DNA of 27,138 bases from Bacillota bacterium (GCA_023391535.1 JAEWAU010000076.1:1-27138), one strand, 5' to 3'. Counted from the first letter of the stretch, positions 8,441 to 16,829 are shown. The notes: a model not told the origin generated them from the letters alone. Numbers and translations: made by a program.

Positions 8441-8490
8441 AAATGGGCTGTTGCGAAATGAATTGGAATTCATTTCGCAACAGCCCATTT
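8441..8490 (-). terminator. Long terminator stem-loop of typA
   Basis: Two perfect 24-base arms (8441-8464 and 8467-8490) separated by two bases. On the minus strand it stands 21 bases after the typA stop and runs into a six-base T-tract. The arm sequence (GGGCTGTTGCGAAATGAATT) resembles the stem at 11983-12026. Confidence 0.9.
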
Positions 8491-8511
8491 ACAGCCGCGC
8501 GGTTTTGCGGT

Positions 8512-10341
8512 TTATTCCGCCATCGGTTTTTTCACATTGCTGCGCATCCGCTGCGCATGGTCGAGGATGCGCTTGCGCAGACGAATGCTCTTGGGCGTGA
8601 TCTCCATGAGCTCGTCCTCCGCGATGAACTCGAGAGATTCCTCAAGGCTCATGATGTGCGGAGGTACAAGGCGCAGGGATTCGTCGCTGGCGGAAGAACG
8701 CATGTTGGTCACGTGCTTCTTCTTGCAGACGTTCACGACGATGTCCTCTCCCTTGGGCGAGGAGCCGACGATCATGCCGGCGTACACCTGCGTGCCCGGT
8801 TCGATGAACAGGTTGCCGCGCTCCTGCGCGTTGAACAGCCCGTAAGTGACGGCTTCGCCCGCTTCGAAGGCGATGAGCGACCCGTAGGAGCGCTTGGGGA
8901 TCTCGCCCTTCTGGGGCTCGTAATCGTAGAAGATGGAGTTGAGTATCCCCTCGCCCTTGGTATCGGTGAGGAATTCGCTGCGGTAGCCGAACAGCCCGCG
9001 CGAAGGGATGAGGAACTCGATGCGCATCCGGCTGCCCTGCGGCTCCATATGCCGCAGCTCGCCCTTGCGGATGCCCATCTTCTCCATAACGGTGCCCACG
9101 CTGTCCTGCGGGACGTCGATGATCAGTTCCTCGATCGGCTCGCAAACCTGGCCGTCGATCTCCTTATACAGCACGCGCGGGGTGCTCACCTGGAATTCGT
9201 AGCCCTCGCGGCGCATGGTTTCAATCAGGATGGAAAGGTGCATTTCGCCGCGGCCCGAAACGCGGAACGAATCGGCCGAATCGGTTTCCTGCACATGCAG
9301 CGACACGTCGCGCAGCAGTTCCTTGAACAGGCGCGCGCGCAGATGCCGGGACGTGACGAATTTGCCTTCGCGGCCGGCGAACGGGCTGTCGTTCACCGAG
9401 AAGGTCATTTCGATGGTGGGGTCGGAAATCTTGACGAATTTGAGCGGCTCCACGCGTTCGGGGTCGCAGATGGTATCGCCGATGGTGACGTTCTCGATGC
9501 CGGAGAACGTGACGATATCGCCCACCGTGGCCGTTTCCACGGGCTGCCGCTTGAGCCCCTCGAACTGATAGATGTTGGTGACCTTGGAGCGGTAGGGCGC
9601 GTAGCTGTTGTGGAAGTTTGCCACCGCAACCTCCTGTCCCTGCTGCAGCGAGCCGCGGTCGATGCGCCCGATGGCGATACGCCCCACATAGTCGTTGTAA
9701 TCGATAGAGGAGATGAGCATCTGGAGCGGGCCGGTTTCGTCGCCTTCCGGCGCCGGAATATAATCCACGATCTTCTGGAACAGCGGCTTCAGGTCTTCGC
9801 CTTCCTCATCCGCCGAAAGAGAGGCTGTGCCCTGGCGGCCCGAGCAGTAGATGAACGGGCTGTTGAGCTGCTCCTCGTTGGCGTCGAGGTCCATGAACAG
9901 CTCGAGAACCTCGTTTTCCACCTCGCTGATGCGGGCGTCCGGCTTGTCGATTTTGTTGATGACCACGATCACCTTGTGCCGGAGCGCCAGCGCGTGCTGC
10001 AGCACAAAGCGCGTCTGCGGCATCGGGCCTTCGGCGGCGTCCACCAGAAGCAGCACGCCGTTGACCATTTTCAGGATGCGCTCCACCTCTCCGCCGAAAT
10101 CGGCGTGGCCCGGCGTATCCACGATATTGATCTTGATGCCGTTAAAGTTTGCCGCGGTGTTCTTGGCCAGAATGGTGATGCCGCGTTCGCGTTCCAGATC
10201 ATTGCTGTCCATCACGCGTTCCTGCACCTGCTGATTTTCCCGGAAAACGCCCCCCTGCTTGAGCATTTCGTCGACCAGTGTGGTCTTGCCGTGGTCAACA
10301 TGGGCGATGATTGCAATGTTGCGGAGATCGGTGCGTACCAA
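8512..10341 (-). CDS. typA: Ribosome-associated translational GTPase TypA/BipA
   Basis: Cytoplasmic GTPase of 609 residues, the usual family length (E. coli about 607), which binds the ribosome and helps large-subunit assembly and stress adaptation. G1 is AHVDHGKTTLVD (13-24); G2 lies in the RERGITI segment; G3 is DTPGHADFGGEV; G4 is NKIDKPDA. Domains II, III and V and the BipA-specific C-terminal domain follow, with GRGEMHLSILIETMRREGYEF and the PTYGLFNAQERG-like segment TYGLFNAQERGNLF. The start is TTG at 10341 with AGGAGGG eight bases upstream; no better ATG is available, as the next residues VRTDLRNIAIIAHVDHG are the standard N terminus. Transcribed alone from a near-consensus promoter and closed by a strong terminator. 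Confidence 0.97.
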   Translation of the reverse strand: MVRTDLRNIAIIAHVDHGKTTLVDEMLKQGGVFRENQQVQERVMDSNDLERERGITILAKNTAANFNGIKINIVDTPGHADFGGEVERILKMVNGVLLLVDAAEGPMPQTRFVLQHALALRHKVIVVINKIDKPDARISEVENEVLELFMDLDANEEQLNSPFIYCSGRQGTASLSADEEGEDLKPLFQKIVDYIPAPEGDETGPLQMLISSIDYNDYVGRIAIGRIDRGSLQQGQEVAVANFHNSYAPYRSKVTNIYQFEGLKRQPVETATVGDIVTFSGIENVTIGDTICDPERVEPLKFVKISDPTIEMTFSVNDSPFAGREGKFVTSRHLRARLFKELLRDVSLHVQETDSADSFRVSGRGEMHLSILIETMRREGYEFQVSTPRVLYKEIDGQVCEPIEELIIDVPQDSVGTVMEKMGIRKGELRHMEPQGSRMRIEFLIPSRGLFGYRSEFLTDTKGEGILNSIFYDYEPQKGEIPKRSYGSLIAFEAGEAVTYGLFNAQERGNLFIEPGTQVYAGMIVGSSPKGEDIVVNVCKKKHVTNMRSSASDESLRLVPPHIMSLEESLEFIAEDELMEITPKSIRLRKRILDHAQRMRSNVKKPMAE

Positions 10342-10435
10342 TTGGAAAGCCCTCCTAAAATAAGCGCGCGGAAGCCGCGGGGCAGAATCTGCGCCGCCGT
10401 TCCATTCCCTTTTTCATTTTGTCCATAACAGATTT

Positions 10436-10464
10436 ATTTTACGCTTATTTTTACCCTATGTCAA
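10436..10464 (-). promoter_or_regulatory. Promoter of typA
   Basis: Minus strand: perfect -35 TTGACA (10459-10464), 17-base spacer, -10 TAAAAT (10436-10441). The leader is about 90 bases. Confidence 0.85.
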
Positions 10465-10469
10465 TTTTC

Positions 10470-10753
10470 CGCAGCCGGATTCGCGGGAATACTTGATAAT
10501 CTTGCGGTACAGGTCGAATAGATGCGAAATTTCGGGCGAAAACGCGCGGTTCAGGGTTCGCGGCGCTTCCGGAATAACGGGCAAAAACAGAACCTCGCCC
10601 CGCCGCTTTTCCGGGCGAGGCCCCGCTCCTCTCGTTTTATCGGAATTGCCGCCCGATTTTCGCGCGCAGCCCGCCCCGCGCAAACCTTTGGCCGATAATC
10701 CATATTAAAAATGCGCGCGCAAAAAAAGGCACGGAAAACGCGATTTCCTTTTG
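10470..10753. other. Intergenic stretch, no convincing gene
   Basis: A minus-strand frame (10456-10683) ends in a protein-like run (HLFDLYRKIIKYSRESG) but has no ribosome site and its first half looks non-coding; it could be a remnant. CCTCGCCC (10593-10600) and GGGCGAGG (10613-10620) form an 8-bp stem without a T-run. Confidence 0.4.
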
Positions 10754-10782
10754 TGGCTAAGCCGGGCTGCATATGGTATGAT
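10754..10782 (+). promoter_or_regulatory. Probable promoter of the MDR dehydrogenase gene
   Basis: Extended -10 TGGTATGAT (10774-10782) with a poor -35 (TGGCTA, 10754-10759; 17-base spacer). A TTGACA at 10785-10790 has no matching -10 and is ignored. The leader would be only about 35 bases and contains a start-stop ATGTGA at 10816-10821, just before the gene. Confidence 0.45.
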
Positions 10783-10823
10783 GATTGACATAAAATTAAC
10801 GAATGAGAAAGGCGTATGTGAGA

Positions 10824-11897
10824 ATGAAGGCAGCATTGTGGTACAAACCCAAGGACGTGCGCGTGGAAAACGTGCCGGAACCGCAGGTAACGGATACTTC
10901 CGTGAAAATCAAAGTCAAGTGGTGCGGCATCTGCGGAAGCGACCTGCACGAATATCTGGCGGGTCCGATTTTTATCCCCGTGGAGAAACCCCATCCCCTC
11001 ACGGGTGAAAAGGCCCCCGTCATCCTCGGCCATGAGTTTTCCGGCGAGGTTGTGGAAGTGGGCCGGAAAGTAACCAAAGTGAAGCCCGGCGACCGCGTCG
11101 TTGTGGAGCCCGTGGACGTGTGCGGCGAATGCCCGGCGTGCCGGAGCGGAATGTACAACCTCTGCACCTCCCTCGGCTTTCACGGCCTGGCGGGCGGCGG
11201 CGGCGGCTTTTCGGAATACACCGCTTTTACCGAGCGGTTCGTGCATAAAATTCCGGATTCCCTCAGCTATGAGAAGGCGGCTTTGATCGAGCCGATGAGC
11301 GTCGCCCTGCATTCTTTGCGCGTGGGCGGCTTCCAGGTTGGGCAGACCGCCGTCGTAACGGGAGCCGGCCCGATCGGCCTCGCCACCGTCGAATGCCTTC
11401 GCGCCGCCGGCGCAAGGCAGGTTATCGTCATCCAGCGCAAATCCATCCGCCAGCAGTACGCGCTACGCTCCGGCGCCGACGCGGTGCTCGACCCGAACGA
11501 AGCCGATGCCGCGGCGGAAGTGAAAAAGCTGACCGGGGGTGTCGGCGCCGATATCGCGTTTGAAACCACGGGCTCGGAGCAATGCTACAATCTGGCTCTG
11601 GACGCCATCTCCTTTGCGGGCACGCTTGTCGTAACCAGCATCTGGGAAAGTCCCATCCGGCACAATCCGAACGCCGTCGTGCTCACCGAGAAAAAGATCG
11701 TCGGCAGCATCTGCTACTGCAACGATTTTCCTTCCACCATCGCAATGATGGCCGACAACCGCATCAAGGCCGAGGGGTATATCACCAAGCGCATTTTCAT
11801 CGACGATATCGTCCGCGAGGGCTTCGGCACCCTCACCGGCCCGGATAAAAAAGCCCAGGTCAAAATCATCGTCACTCCGGATAAGTCCCTGTTGTAA
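10824..11897 (+). CDS. Zinc-dependent MDR alcohol dehydrogenase, 2,3-butanediol dehydrogenase-like
   Basis: Cytoplasmic oxidoreductase of 357 residues in the medium-chain family. Catalytic zinc ligands are C37 (CGICGSDLHEY), H70-E71 (LGHEF) and E156 (IEPMSVALHS). Structural zinc cysteines are C100, C103, C106, C114. The insert GPIFIPVEKPHPLTGEKAP is typical of (R,R)-butanediol dehydrogenases, which interconvert acetoin or diacetyl with 2,3-butanediol. The Rossmann motif is GAGPIG (180-185). The second strand ends VIVIQRKS, so the acidic residue that normally selects NAD is Q204, followed by R205-K206, suggesting NADP use. The start at 10824 gives the family opening MKAALW; an ATG at 10803 would add seven residues. 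Substrate is by similarity only; no acetoin-pathway genes are nearby. Confidence 0.85.
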   Translation: MKAALWYKPKDVRVENVPEPQVTDTSVKIKVKWCGICGSDLHEYLAGPIFIPVEKPHPLTGEKAPVILGHEFSGEVVEVGRKVTKVKPGDRVVVEPVDVCGECPACRSGMYNLCTSLGFHGLAGGGGGFSEYTAFTERFVHKIPDSLSYEKAALIEPMSVALHSLRVGGFQVGQTAVVTGAGPIGLATVECLRAAGARQVIVIQRKSIRQQYALRSGADAVLDPNEADAAAEVKKLTGGVGADIAFETTGSEQCYNLALDAISFAGTLVVTSIWESPIRHNPNAVVLTEKKIVGSICYCNDFPSTIAMMADNRIKAEGYITKRIFIDDIVREGFGTLTGPDKKAQVKIIVTPDKSLL

Positions 11898-11982
11898 GCG
11901 CCGCAAACAGGCAAAAAGAACGTTTGGGGGGCCGCCCCATTTTGCTGCGCAAAGCCGCGTTTTTTTGCGCTCGCAGCACAAG

Positions 11983-12030
11983 AGGGTTATTGCAAAATGA
12001 AGTACGATTCATTTTGCAATAACCCTTTTT
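11983..12030. terminator. Rho-independent terminator with long stem
   Basis: Arms 11983-12001 and 12008-12026 pair perfectly (19 bp) around GTACGA and run into a T-tract on the plus strand. It ends the dehydrogenase transcript and lies in the convergent gap with cphA. It shares the TTGCAAAATGAA core with the typA terminator (TTGCGAAATGAA). Confidence 0.9.
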
Positions 12031-12075
12031 TTGCTGTTGCAGCCGGCGGCGATCCGGTTTGGGAGGCGCTTCGCA

Positions 12076-14739
12076 TCAGCCCGAAACGCCCAGCCGCGCG
12101 GGCCTTCCGCTTTCCGCCGGAAACGCGCCGGGAACGCGCTCGGCCTGTGCGCCGGCCTCCGTGAGAAAGTGTTCGAGCGGCGCGTAGTTCTCGTAGAACA
12201 CCGCAATGAGGTCCCCCGGCCGCGCGCCGCGCACCGCGGCCTGCAAAGCGTCCAGCTCGCCGGGCACCACGGAAATCCCGCGCGGCGAAAAGCCCTGCGC
12301 GAGCGCCGCCTTTTCGAGCAGCGCGCTCACTTCCCCGGGCCTGCGGCCGCGCAGGTCGGCGTCCTCCTTGATATACAGGCGCGAGAAGCCCCGCGCGCAC
12401 AGTTCCCCCACGCGCGTGATGTCGGCGTCCGCACGGTCGCCCGGGGCGCCCACCACGCCCACCAGCCGCCGCGCGCCGAACCGGCTCAGCGCGTCCAGCG
12501 CCTGCGCGTACCCGGCGGGGTTGTGGCCGTAATCGAGCACCACGCGGAAATCCCCGAGCGAGAAAAAGCTGAAGCGCCCCTCGTTTTCCGCAAAGCTGCG
12601 CAGTCCCTGCGCAATGGCTTTGGGCGAAATACCCAGCCCGTAAAGCGCGGCGGCGGCGGCCAGGGCGTTTTCCACGTTGCAGCCGATAAGGCCCCCGCAC
12701 GCGGCGGGAATTTCCGCTACGGGGAGCAGGGGAATCCGCCGCCCCCCGTCCGCAATCACGATACAACCGTTCTCCTCGTACGCGCGAAGCGCCTCCCGGC
12801 CGCGGTATGGCGTAAACGCCTCCGGGGAACGCGCGAACAGCGCAGGGCGAACGCGCACGCGCTCGAGCACCTGCGGGGTGGTGGGGTCGGCCGCGTTGAG
12901 CACCGCGCAGCCGCCCGGCTTTACCGCCTCGGCCACCAGAGCCTTGACGAACGCGAGATCCTCCAGCGTTTCCACGCCGTCGAGCCCCAGATGGTCGCCC
13001 GTGATGTTGGTGATGACGCCCACGTCCGCGAGGTCGTACCCAAGGCCTCCGCGCAGAATACCGCCGCGCGCCGTTTCGAGCACCGCCGCGTCGATGCCGC
13101 GGTTTGCGAGCAGCGCCCGCGCGCTCACGGGGCCCGAATGGTCGCCCCGGCAGATACAGCGCCCGCCCGCGAAGCTGCCCGAGGTGCTCGTATACCCCAC
13201 CGAAAGGCCCGATTGCTCGAGCGCGTGCGCCACCATGCGTACCACGGTGGTTTTGCCGTTGGTGCCCGTTACCGAAACAATGGGGAATTTGCAGCTTTCC
13301 AGCGTGGGAAACAGCAGCTCCACAATATCCTTCGCCACGTTGCGCGGCGTCCCGATGCTGGGGTACAGATGCATCCGGATTCCGGGCGCGGCGTTGACCT
13401 CTACCACGGCCCCGCCCGTTTCCGCGATGGGCCGCGCGATATCCACGGCCACCACGTCGATTCCGGCGATATCGATACCGATTGCCTGCGCCGCCCGCAC
13501 CGCGAGGGCGGCGTTTTCGGGATGGATCGTTTCGGTGCGGTCGATGGCGGTGCCGCCCGTGGAAAGATTCCCGTTTTCGCGCAGCGGCACGGTTTCTCCC
13601 GCGGCGGGCACGCTTGCCTCCGTCATTCCGCGCCGCTTGAGCAGCTCCAGCGCCGCCGCGTCGAGCTTTATCTTCGTCAGCGGCTTTTCATGCTGCTCGC
13701 CGCGCCGCTCGTCGCGGTTTACCTCCTCCACCAGCTCCTCCACCGTGTGGACGCCGTCGCCCTGCACGGCGGCGGGCAGGCGTTCGGATACGGCGCACAC
13801 CTTCCCGCCCACCACGAGGATGCGGAAATCCCGCCCCGGCACGCAGCGTTCCACGAGGATACCGCTCGAAAAACGCGAGGCGTCCCGGAAAGCGGCCCGG
13901 ATCTCCTCCTCGTTTTGGAGGTTCAGATGCACGCCCTTGCCCTGGTTGCCGTCGAACGGCTTCACCACTACGGGCGCGCCCAGCTGCCGCGCCGCCATCA
14001 CGGCGGAAAGCTCGGAATACACCACCTTGCCGTAGGGCACGGGAATCTGGTGCTCGCTCAGCAGCATTTTGGTGAGCTGCTTGTTGCACGAGATATCCGC
14101 CGAAAGGCAGGAGGTGGCGTCCGTGAGCGTGGATTCGATGCGGCGGCTGTGCCGCCCGTAGCCGAGCTGCACCAGGCTTTCGTGCCCGATGCGCGTTACG
14201 GGAATGCCCCGGCTTTTCGCCTCCTCCACGATGGCCGTCGTGCTCGGCCCAAGCTCCGCGTCGGCCGAAACCCGGCGCAGATAGTCGAGGAATTCGCCCG
14301 CGTCGAGGTCCTCGCCGTTCACAAAGCAGTTGAGGATGAACGCGCCCGCCTTGCCGCATTCCAGCCCGCAGATCTCGTTTTCGTATTCGTATACGAGCGT
14401 ATACAGGCCCGGCTCCCGCAGCAGGCGGGTTTTGCCGAAGCGCACGTCGTAGCCCAGCATCGCCTGCATCTCCAGCGCCACATGCTCCAGAACGTGGCCG
14501 AGCAGCGTCCCCTCCCGAAGCCTCGTGAGGAACCCGCCCTCGTAGCCGAGCCCGCAGGTGTTGTGTGCAAGCCCCGGGAAAGCCGCGAGCAGCCGTTCGT
14601 TGAACCCGGGGATCTCGTTGGTACCGGTTTTGGCGTAGCGCGCGAGCTCCACCGTGAGGCGGATAACCGGGTGGTGGCTGTAGATGTTCCGGCCCCGGTA
14701 GGTTGCGCAGTCGCAAATCTGCAAAGCGTCCGTTTCCAT
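12076..14739 (-). CDS. cphA: Cyanophycin synthetase
   Basis: Enzyme of 887 residues that builds cyanophycin, a poly-aspartate backbone with arginine on each side chain, by two ATP-dependent steps. An N-terminal domain (about 1-160) contains GHVLEHVALE (81-90). An ATP-grasp domain (about 200-475) holds VVVKPFDGNQGKG (257-269) and EVNAAPG (447-453). A Mur-ligase-like domain (about 485-875) has the P-loop TGTNGKTT (491-498), ETARGGILRGGLG (555-567), and DYGHNPAGY (736-744). Length and order match CphA1-type enzymes (about 870-900). The start ATG 14739 follows AAGGAAA at a rather long spacing. It is the last gene of iadA-cphB-cphA, 45 bases after cphB. The N-terminal H-x3-E-H-x3-E pattern may be the reported primer-generating metal site; that is from memory. 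Confidence 0.96.
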   Translation of the reverse strand: METDALQICDCATYRGRNIYSHHPVIRLTVELARYAKTGTNEIPGFNERLLAAFPGLAHNTCGLGYEGGFLTRLREGTLLGHVLEHVALEMQAMLGYDVRFGKTRLLREPGLYTLVYEYENEICGLECGKAGAFILNCFVNGEDLDAGEFLDYLRRVSADAELGPSTTAIVEEAKSRGIPVTRIGHESLVQLGYGRHSRRIESTLTDATSCLSADISCNKQLTKMLLSEHQIPVPYGKVVYSELSAVMAARQLGAPVVVKPFDGNQGKGVHLNLQNEEEIRAAFRDASRFSSGILVERCVPGRDFRILVVGGKVCAVSERLPAAVQGDGVHTVEELVEEVNRDERRGEQHEKPLTKIKLDAAALELLKRRGMTEASVPAAGETVPLRENGNLSTGGTAIDRTETIHPENAALAVRAAQAIGIDIAGIDVVAVDIARPIAETGGAVVEVNAAPGIRMHLYPSIGTPRNVAKDIVELLFPTLESCKFPIVSVTGTNGKTTVVRMVAHALEQSGLSVGYTSTSGSFAGGRCICRGDHSGPVSARALLANRGIDAAVLETARGGILRGGLGYDLADVGVITNITGDHLGLDGVETLEDLAFVKALVAEAVKPGGCAVLNAADPTTPQVLERVRVRPALFARSPEAFTPYRGREALRAYEENGCIVIADGGRRIPLLPVAEIPAACGGLIGCNVENALAAAAALYGLGISPKAIAQGLRSFAENEGRFSFFSLGDFRVVLDYGHNPAGYAQALDALSRFGARRLVGVVGAPGDRADADITRVGELCARGFSRLYIKEDADLRGRRPGEVSALLEKAALAQGFSPRGISVVPGELDALQAAVRGARPGDLIAVFYENYAPLEHFLTEAGAQAERVPGAFPAESGRPARLGVSG

Positions 14740-14784
14740 GGCAAACAGGTTTTCCTTTCTGAGCGTCGGCAGCGGCCGGCGCGT

Positions 14785-15636
14785 TTATCCGTTCGATTTG
14801 AGCCGCAGCACGCGGCGTTCGTTTAAGTCAAACCCGTAGCCGAACGGCAGCGTGTGAACGGTGACGCCCACGATGGCCAGCAGTTCGTCGGGTTTGAGCT
14901 CCGAGACGTTGGAGCTCTCGATGGAAAGTCCGTCCAGCACCGTGACGGCTCCGGAGCCGAGCACCTCGAAATGCCGGTCCGGATAGAGCTTCACCGCCGT
15001 ATCCTCGTCGATGCCGATGCCGAGCACGCCGGGGTTCTCGGCCACGCCGCACAGCAGCCGCCCGAAGCGGCCGCGCTGGTCGAAATGCTGGTCGATGATA
15101 GCGCCTTCGAACAGACCGAGGCCCGGCGCCATTTTGAGCGTGCATTTGCGCGCGGGCTCGTTGTCGTTGCCCTGCACCACCATGGTGGAGCTCATCACCG
15201 AGGCGCCCGCGCTGGTGCCCATCACGCTGCCGCCGGAACCGTAGAGTTCAAGCAGCGCCGCTGCCGCGGGCGTGCCGCCGAGTATGCTCGTGAGCCGGAG
15301 TTGGTCGCCCCCCGTGAGGAACACGCAGCCGGAGGCGCGAATCGCCTCGCAGTTTACCCCGCGCGCCGCCTCCTCGCGCGTGCTGATGTTGAGCACGCGC
15401 ACCCGGCTCACGCCCAGGCGGCGGAACACCTCCTCGTAGGCGCGCCCCGCCTCCTCGGGCTGCTCGGTTGCCGTGGTGAGCACCGTGAGCACGCCGTCCG
15501 GTTCGAGCAGGCGCGGCGCTTCCTGCAAAATCACGCTGTCCCCTTTTTTATCCTCCGCGCCCCCAATGATGACCAGCACGCCCTTTGTACCCGAGCGCTC
15601 GCTCTGCGTTTTTCTTCTCGTTTTTTCTTCCGGCAT
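14785..15636 (-). CDS. cphB: Cyanophycinase
   Basis: Serine peptidase (S51 family) of 283 residues that cuts cyanophycin to beta-Asp-Arg dipeptides. The nucleophile is S142 in MGTSAGASVM (139-148), with the family pattern G-T-S-A-G. IIDQHFDQRGRFGRL (180-194) carries the conserved histidine H184. FLTGGDQLRL (106-115) and GIGIDEDTAV (206-215) are also typical. There is no signal peptide, so it acts on intracellular granules. The ATG at 15636 was chosen for AAGGAAG with eight bases between; the frame stays open far upstream, but that part overlaps iadA in another frame. The first 15 residues are highly charged (PEEKTRRKTQSER) and not conserved in the family. It lies between iadA and cphA. Confidence 0.95.
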   Translation of the reverse strand: MPEEKTRRKTQSERSGTKGVLVIIGGAEDKKGDSVILQEAPRLLEPDGVLTVLTTATEQPEEAGRAYEEVFRRLGVSRVRVLNISTREEAARGVNCEAIRASGCVFLTGGDQLRLTSILGGTPAAAALLELYGSGGSVMGTSAGASVMSSTMVVQGNDNEPARKCTLKMAPGLGLFEGAIIDQHFDQRGRFGRLLCGVAENPGVLGIGIDEDTAVKLYPDRHFEVLGSGAVTVLDGLSIESSNVSELKPDELLAIVGVTVHTLPFGYGFDLNERRVLRLKSNG

Positions 15637-15678
15637 CCGCCGCTCTTCCTTTCCCTCCCGGTTCATTTCCGGCATTTC

Positions 15679-15727
15679 GGCGTATGCGATACGCCGCGTG
15701 TGCGACACGCCGCGTGCGCGCACGCCG
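15679..15727 (-). repeat. Three tandem mini-hairpins between iadA and cphB
   Basis: Three units of 12-13 bases, each an inverted repeat and each followed by CCG: CGTAT-GCG-ATACG (15681-15693), CGTGT-GCG-ACACG (15697-15709), CGTGCGCGCACG (15713-15724). The arms differ between units, but always with matching changes on both sides. They begin two bases after the iadA stop and lie on the operon mRNA. Confidence 0.75.
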
Positions 15728-15728
15728 T

Positions 15729-16829
15729 TCAGGCGGGCGGCGCACCGAAGCGGAGGACGCCTTTGCAGAACAGCCGCTTCACCCGGAACGCCGCGTCCGT
15801 GAACAGGATATCGGCGTCGCTCCCCGGGAGCAGCGCGCCCTTGCGCGGGTAAAGCCCCAGCACGCGCGCCGCGTGCTCCCCCGCCAGCGCAAACGCACGC
15901 TCCGGAGGAATTCCGCGCGCCACACAGCCGCGCAGGTCCTCCAAAAGCGCGCCGATGCGGCTCACGCCGCCGCCCGGAACGCTGCCGCCCGCGTCGGAGC
16001 TCACCGTCACGCGGCTCATGGGCACGCCGCCCGCCATCAGGCGCTCCACGGCCTCCGGCACCGGCACGCCCCGGCTTTCCCCCGCCGTTAAATCCACGTT
16101 CCCGCCGCGCCTGCCGTATTCCACCGCCTCGCCGAACAGGCGGCGGCTGCGGTTCAAATGCGTGGGCACGAACTCCTCGATGGGCAGATCGCTTTGCAGC
16201 AACGCGCGCAGCGGCGCGAGGCCGCCGGGGCCGTCGCCCACGTGCAGATGCAGCACGCCCGCCTTGCCCGCAAGCAGCGCGCCCCGGTGAACCTGCGCCG
16301 CAAGATCGAGCAGCTCCCGCGCCGTGGGCTGCGAGGAGCGGTGGTCCGAAATGGCGATCTCCCCCGCGCCCAGCACGCGGCCGATCAAAATCAGGTCGCG
16401 CTCCACGCTGCCTGTCAGCGTCACGGGCGGCACGGCGTAACTTCCCGAATACAGGTAGACGCTTAAGCCCTGCTCTTCGAGCGCCTTGGATCGCGCAAAC
16501 AGGTTTTCCATGCTGCGTGTCACCGCGTCCGTGCCGAGCAGCCCCACCACGGTGCCCACGCCCGCGGCAAAAATCTCCTGCGCGGGAATCTCCTCCGTGC
16601 GGCTCGCAAATCCCTGCTCGCCGCCCGCGCCCGTGATGTGCACATGCTGGTCGATGAGGGCCGGGAACGCGAGAAGGCCGGAGCATTCCGCACGCGCGGC
16701 GGGCAGGGCGCGCAGCGCAGGATCTTTTGCGGGCGCGATGAGTTCGATGCGGCCGCCCGCGAGCAGCAGATCCTTCGCGCCCTCTTGTGGGGCAAGGCCG
16801 AGGGTGACTTCGGTGAGCAGCTGGAGCAT
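15729..16829 (-). CDS. iadA: Isoaspartyl dipeptidase (beta-aspartyl peptidase)
   Basis: Zinc amidohydrolase of 366 residues that hydrolyses beta-Asp-X dipeptides. Metal-site residues are H62 and H64 (IDQHVHITG), the bridging-residue region GEIAISDHRSSQP (156-168), H194/H196 (LHLHVGDG), H224 (THLNRSRR) and D279 (VSSDAGGS). G-x-E-Q-G-F (70-74) is the IadA substrate loop. Slightly shorter than the E. coli enzyme (about 390). The ATG at 16829 follows AGGAAGGAAA; an in-frame upstream extension is unsupported. As first gene of the operon with cphB and cphA, its likely substrate is beta-Asp-Arg from cyanophycin breakdown, releasing aspartate and arginine, beyond the general repair role of such enzymes. 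No convincing promoter was found upstream. Confidence 0.94.
   Translation of the reverse strand: MLQLLTEVTLGLAPQEGAKDLLLAGGRIELIAPAKDPALRALPAARAECSGLLAFPALIDQHVHITGAGGEQGFASRTEEIPAQEIFAAGVGTVVGLLGTDAVTRSMENLFARSKALEEQGLSVYLYSGSYAVPPVTLTGSVERDLILIGRVLGAGEIAISDHRSSQPTARELLDLAAQVHRGALLAGKAGVLHLHVGDGPGGLAPLRALLQSDLPIEEFVPTHLNRSRRLFGEAVEYGRRGGNVDLTAGESRGVPVPEAVERLMAGGVPMSRVTVSSDAGGSVPGGGVSRIGALLEDLRGCVARGIPPERAFALAGEHAARVLGLYPRKGALLPGSDADILFTDAAFRVKRLFCKGVLRFGAPPA

Noticed and set aside
8332..10428. Long plus-strand open frame opposite typA
   Set aside because: Antisense to a conserved gene; composition is that of the GC-rich complement.
10456..10683. Minus-strand ORF of 75 codons upstream of typA
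   Set aside because: Ends in a protein-like run but has no ribosome site, begins with a GC-rich non-protein-like stretch, and overlaps the typA -35 box.
10785..10790. Perfect TTGACA before the MDR dehydrogenase gene
   Set aside because: No -10 at the right distance, and transcription would start at or beyond the start codon.
12031..14826. Long plus-strand open frame opposite cphA (931 codons)
   Set aside because: Arginine/histidine-rich, no ribosome site, and fully antisense to an intact, recognisable cphA; a by-product of high GC.
15637..16686. Upstream in-frame extension of cphB to 633 codons
   Set aside because: Overlaps iadA in another frame, and the cyanophycinase family starts near the ATG at 15636, which has its own ribosome site.
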